Assembly (NCBI RefSeq): GCF_030757795.1
Contig: NZ_JAUQWH010000066.1
Span: 1-44,385 of the forward strand
From: Actinoplanes oryzae
GTDB lineage: Bacteria; Actinomycetota; Actinomycetes; Mycobacteriales; Micromonosporaceae
Direction: 5' to 3'
Length of the DNA stretch: 44,385 bases
Of the stretch, positions 42,138 to 44,385 are shown one piece after another. A program made the position numbers and the translations under genes. A model generated the notes under the pieces. That model made no database searches. It was not told the DNA's origin and saw only the letters and a list, made by a program, of their open reading frames with translations. Each line of letters begins with the position of its first letter. Position 1 is the first letter of the stretch.

Positions 42138-43084
42138 GCCGTGGTCTCCAGCACGGAGGGTTCCGGGGCGGCGGTCCGGCGCCAGGGCGTTTCCAGGACG
42201 GCCGCCGCTCCGGCGCTGTCGCTCCCCGGAGCGGTCAGCAGCTCGGCCTGCAGGGCCGCGACCGTCACGCCCTGCCTCAGGGCCGGGTCCAGCGTGCAGA
42301 GCGCATCACCCAGCACGACCAGATTCCCCGGTACGTCCATCCGCTCGTAGTAGCGCCGGAAGGCCCGCGGGAACCGCAGCGTCGCCGGCGCTCCGATGGG
42401 CTCGCCGGGCGCGTCGGCCGCACCGCTGACCAGCGCGGTCCCGCCCTCCTGGGCGAGCACGCAGCTGCCGTCGGCAAAGATCTCGCTGGGCCGGCCGGAC
42501 GCCCGGAAGCGCTGCGACACGTACGTCAGGCCGAGCTCGACGCTCTCCTCGGGCACCGGACCGTACCCGAGCGCGGCGAGCCAGGCCGGAGTCCGCGACG
42601 CCCGGCCCGCGGCGTCGACGAACAGATCGATGTCCTCGACCGCCCGCGGCCGGCCGCCGGACGCGACGGTCACCCCGGTCACCCGGCCCCGCCCGGCGTC
42701 GGTGAGCAGGCCGGTCACCTCGCTCGACCCGGCGATCCGGACCCCGTCGAGCCGCTCGACCCGGCGCCGCAGGGTCCGCTCGAACAGCGGCCGGCTGCTC
42801 AGCACCAGGGTCTCCGCCCCCAGCCGGTCCACGACGGCACCGGCGGCGACCAGCTCGCCGCGGAACCCGGGCAGCAGCCGCTCGATCACCTCGAACCCGC
42901 GCCCCGGCACCACGTGCGGATGCCGGCCCTGCGGCACACCGCGCCGGGGCCGCACACCGGACGGCAGCACGTCCCGATCGAGCAGCAGCACCTCACCGAC
43001 GTGCTCCAGCAACGCTCGCGAGGCCAGCAGGCCCGCCACCGATGCCCCGGCCACCACCGCGCGTCTCGCCCTCACACCGACCAC
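42134..43084 (-). CDS. FAD-dependent monooxygenase-like protein, shortened
   Basis: 316 aa. Rossmann FAD motif RRAVVAGASVAGLLASRAL, PQGRHPHVV, DLFVDAAGRASRTPAWLAALGYG, and the second FAD motif NLVVLGDALCTLDPALRQGVTVAALQAELL. This is the group-A flavoprotein hydroxylase-like family usually above 400 aa. The middle (between QRFRASGR and FRRYYERM) and the C-terminus after the second FAD motif are much shorter than relatives, so part of the substrate domain and C-terminal helices seem lost. It may be decaying or have a reduced function. GTG 43084 start has poor ribosome site; GTG 43075 is an alternative. Confidence 0.75.
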   Translation of the reverse strand: MVGVRARRAVVAGASVAGLLASRALLEHVGEVLLLDRDVLPSGVRPRRGVPQGRHPHVVPGRGFEVIERLLPGFRGELVAAGAVVDRLGAETLVLSSRPLFERTLRRRVERLDGVRIAGSSEVTGLLTDAGRGRVTGVTVASGGRPRAVEDIDLFVDAAGRASRTPAWLAALGYGPVPEESVELGLTYVSQRFRASGRPSEIFADGSCVLAQEGGTALVSGAADAPGEPIGAPATLRFPRAFRRYYERMDVPGNLVVLGDALCTLDPALRQGVTVAALQAELLTAPGSDSAGAAAVLETPWRRTAAPEPSVLETTA

Positions 43085-43139
43085 GTGTCCGCGGGCGGCG
43101 GAACAGTTGCCGGCGGATGGCGGGCGTCACACTGATCCC

Positions 43140-43643
43140 ATGACCGCACCCGACATCCGCCTCACCGCGATGGCCGACGAGCACGCCGAGCCGGTGCTGG
43201 AGATCTACCGCCTGGGCATCGCCACCGGCAACGCCACCTTCGAGACCGAACCCCCCGACTGGGCCCGCTTCACCGCGGCCCGCCTGCCGGACCACCGCTT
43301 CGTCGCCCTCGGCCCGGCCGGCACGGTCCTCGGCTGGGTCGCCTGCGGCAGGGTCTCGGACCGCTGCGCCTACGCCGGCGTGGTCGAGCACTCGGTCTAC
43401 GTCCACCCCGAGGCCGCCGGCAGGGGAGTGGGCCGGGCCCTGCTGACCGCCCTGATCGCCTCCACCGAGGCCGCCGGCATCTGGACGATCCAGTCCGGCG
43501 TCTTCCCGGAGAACACGGCCAGCCTCGCCCTCCACGCCGCCTGCGGCTTCCGCACCATCGGCACCCGCCACCGCATCGGCCGCCACCACGGCACCTGGCG
43601 AGACGTCACCCTCCTCGAACGCCGCAGCCCCGTCATCACCTGA
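43140..43643 (+). CDS. GNAT N-acetyltransferase, phosphinothricin/amino-acid type
   Basis: 167 aa single GNAT domain: IYRLGIATGNATFETEPPDWARF, GWVACGRVSDRCAYAGVVEHSVYV, acetyl-CoA loop PEAAGRGVGRALL, IWTIQSGVFPENTASLALH and TWRDVTLLERR. These are the conserved features of the MnaT/Bar/Pat group, which acetylates methionine sulfone/sulfoximine or phosphinothricin-like amines. Its natural substrate is unknown. It lies 55 bp from the divergent FAD monooxygenase and converges with the XRE regulator gene. Confidence 0.92.
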   Translation: MTAPDIRLTAMADEHAEPVLEIYRLGIATGNATFETEPPDWARFTAARLPDHRFVALGPAGTVLGWVACGRVSDRCAYAGVVEHSVYVHPEAAGRGVGRALLTALIASTEAAGIWTIQSGVFPENTASLALHAACGFRTIGTRHRIGRHHGTWRDVTLLERRSPVIT

Positions 43644-43678
43644 CCGCCGCCCGCGCCCTCTCAGGAGGGCGGCCGGTC
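43642..43678. terminator. Bidirectional hairpin spanning the ends of GNAT and XRE genes
   Basis: GACCGCCGCCC (43642-43652) pairs with GGGCGGCCGGTC (43667-43678) with one bulged base and a 14-nt loop; it overlaps both stop codons. Confidence 0.5.
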
Positions 43679-44356
43679 ATACTCGGCAACGGTCGCCCGC
43701 GTCGCAGGAGCCAGAAAGTCGAGCCGCCACGGTCCCGTGTTCACCTCGCCGTCCTTGCCGTGCCCGAGCCACTTCCCGGCCAGCCGCGACCCACCGGGAT
43801 CGGCGATGAGCTGAATGGCGCCGATGTAGCGCTTCCCCCGGTAATGACCGGTCCTGTCGGTGTCCTCCACCCACCTGCCCGTGAGAACGACGCCGTCGGC
43901 CACCAGGTCCATCCCCATCGTCGAGGCGGCCGACCCGGGCAGGCTCCGCACGCTGACCGTGCCGCCGTCCTGCTGCAGGACAACATGATGAAGCCCGGCG
44001 TAGGTCTCCTCCCGCGAGGACGAGAAATACTCGTACCGGGAGACCCAGATGCCGGAGTAGTCACTGGCCGGCGGCCTGCTCGGCGCAGTGGACACGGGCG
44101 GGAAGCGCACCTCGAGATCGTGGCCGCCGCGGCCGTCCTCGACGACCATCGCGCTCCGGCCGGGCGGGAAGCCGAGCTGCTCGGCCGGCAGCCCGAACAC
44201 CGCCTGCAGCTGCCGGATCTGGGCCGGCTGAGGCCGGCCGGGCTCGTCGTCCTCCCAGCGCTGCACCGTCCTCTTCGAGACGCCGAGACGCCTGGCCGCT
44301 TCCTCCTGGCTGAGATTGTGAGCGACGCGCGCGGCGACCAGAGCAACGTTCGACAT
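43661..44356 (-). CDS. XRE-family regulator with C-terminal ligand-like domain
   Basis: 231 aa. N-terminal Cro/C1 HTH: VALVAARVAHNLSQEEAARRLGVSKRTVQRWEDDEPG (residues about 4-40), linked by AVFGLPAEQLGFP. The C-terminal 130 aa (YSGIWVSRYEYFSS, GLHHVVLQQDGGTVSVRSL, LTGRWVEDT, YRGKRYIGAIQLI, GPWRLDFL) has alternating beta strands like a lipocalin-type sensory barrel; I do not recognise it precisely. Likely a small-molecule-responsive or stress regulator; its target is not evident. ATG 44356 is preferred since it begins the HTH domain. Confidence 0.88.
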   Translation of the reverse strand: MSNVALVAARVAHNLSQEEAARRLGVSKRTVQRWEDDEPGRPQPAQIRQLQAVFGLPAEQLGFPPGRSAMVVEDGRGGHDLEVRFPPVSTAPSRPPASDYSGIWVSRYEYFSSSREETYAGLHHVVLQQDGGTVSVRSLPGSAASTMGMDLVADGVVLTGRWVEDTDRTGHYRGKRYIGAIQLIADPGGSRLAGKWLGHGKDGEVNTGPWRLDFLAPATRATVAEYDRPPS

Positions 44357-44385
44357 CGATCGACGGTACCGCTGATGTCGCCGGA

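Overview
The window is chromosomal DNA of a high-GC actinomycete. G/C strongly dominates third codon positions, GTG starts and 4-bp ATGA/GTGA stop-start overlaps are common, and there is an Lsr2 nucleoid protein. The gene content (an Lsr2, many SpoIIAA-like STAS proteins, SnoaL-like proteins, LtrA) would suit a Micromonosporaceae genome such as Actinoplanes, but that is inference. I saw no tRNA, rRNA, CRISPR array or complete insertion sequence.

Layout. 1-5063: partial epimerase gene, then a PaoABC-type molybdenum aldehyde oxidase operon (513-4017), then a DUF4395/thioredoxin-like pair. 5064-13568: lsr2, an intergenic array of a degenerate 10-mer, an unknown two-gene operon, a secreted serine protease, a double GNAT, an acyl-CoA synthetase, a DUF1905 protein, and a SIS-domain sugar isomerase followed by a secreted GH16-like glycosidase. 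13618-15886: membrane protein plus NarL-type two-component pair. 16175-20625: an SDR, then a partner-switching operon (two STAS proteins, an anti-sigma-type kinase, a PP2C phosphatase) ending in a GT4 glycogen-synthase-like glycosyltransferase. 20713-23627: a possible leader peptide, sensor kinase, atypical response regulator and two exported Cys-containing proteins.

The minus-strand block 31162-23692 holds a thioredoxin-reductase-like flavoprotein, a UBP zinc finger, an animal-type haem peroxidase, then a second operon: AGE-family epimerase, STAS, GlgX, STAS. After a solitary IS701-like transposase relative and an aldo/keto reductase comes a compact nine-gene minus-strand operon (40760-33984): DJ-1/PfpI, benzoylformate-decarboxylase-like ThDP enzyme, four SnoaL-like proteins, a GMC oxidoreductase, a second DJ-1/PfpI and a VOC protein. 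The right end carries LtrA, a shortened FAD monooxygenase, a GNAT and an XRE regulator.

Most interesting: (1) the order AGE-STAS-GlgX-STAS plus a nearby STAS-STAS-kinase-PP2C operon resembles the cyanobacterial icfG carbon-control cluster (slr1855-slr1861 as I remember it), here apparently in an actinomycete and with a GT4 gene added. (2) Three operons (17062 onward, 28385 downward, 40760 downward) share one upstream architecture: an ACTTGACG box whose TTGAC lies exactly 55 bp before a second TTGAC, followed after an 18-bp spacer by a hexamer of form xAxxxT. This would make the partner switch, glycogen debranching and the ThDP/GMC/SnoaL operon one regulon.
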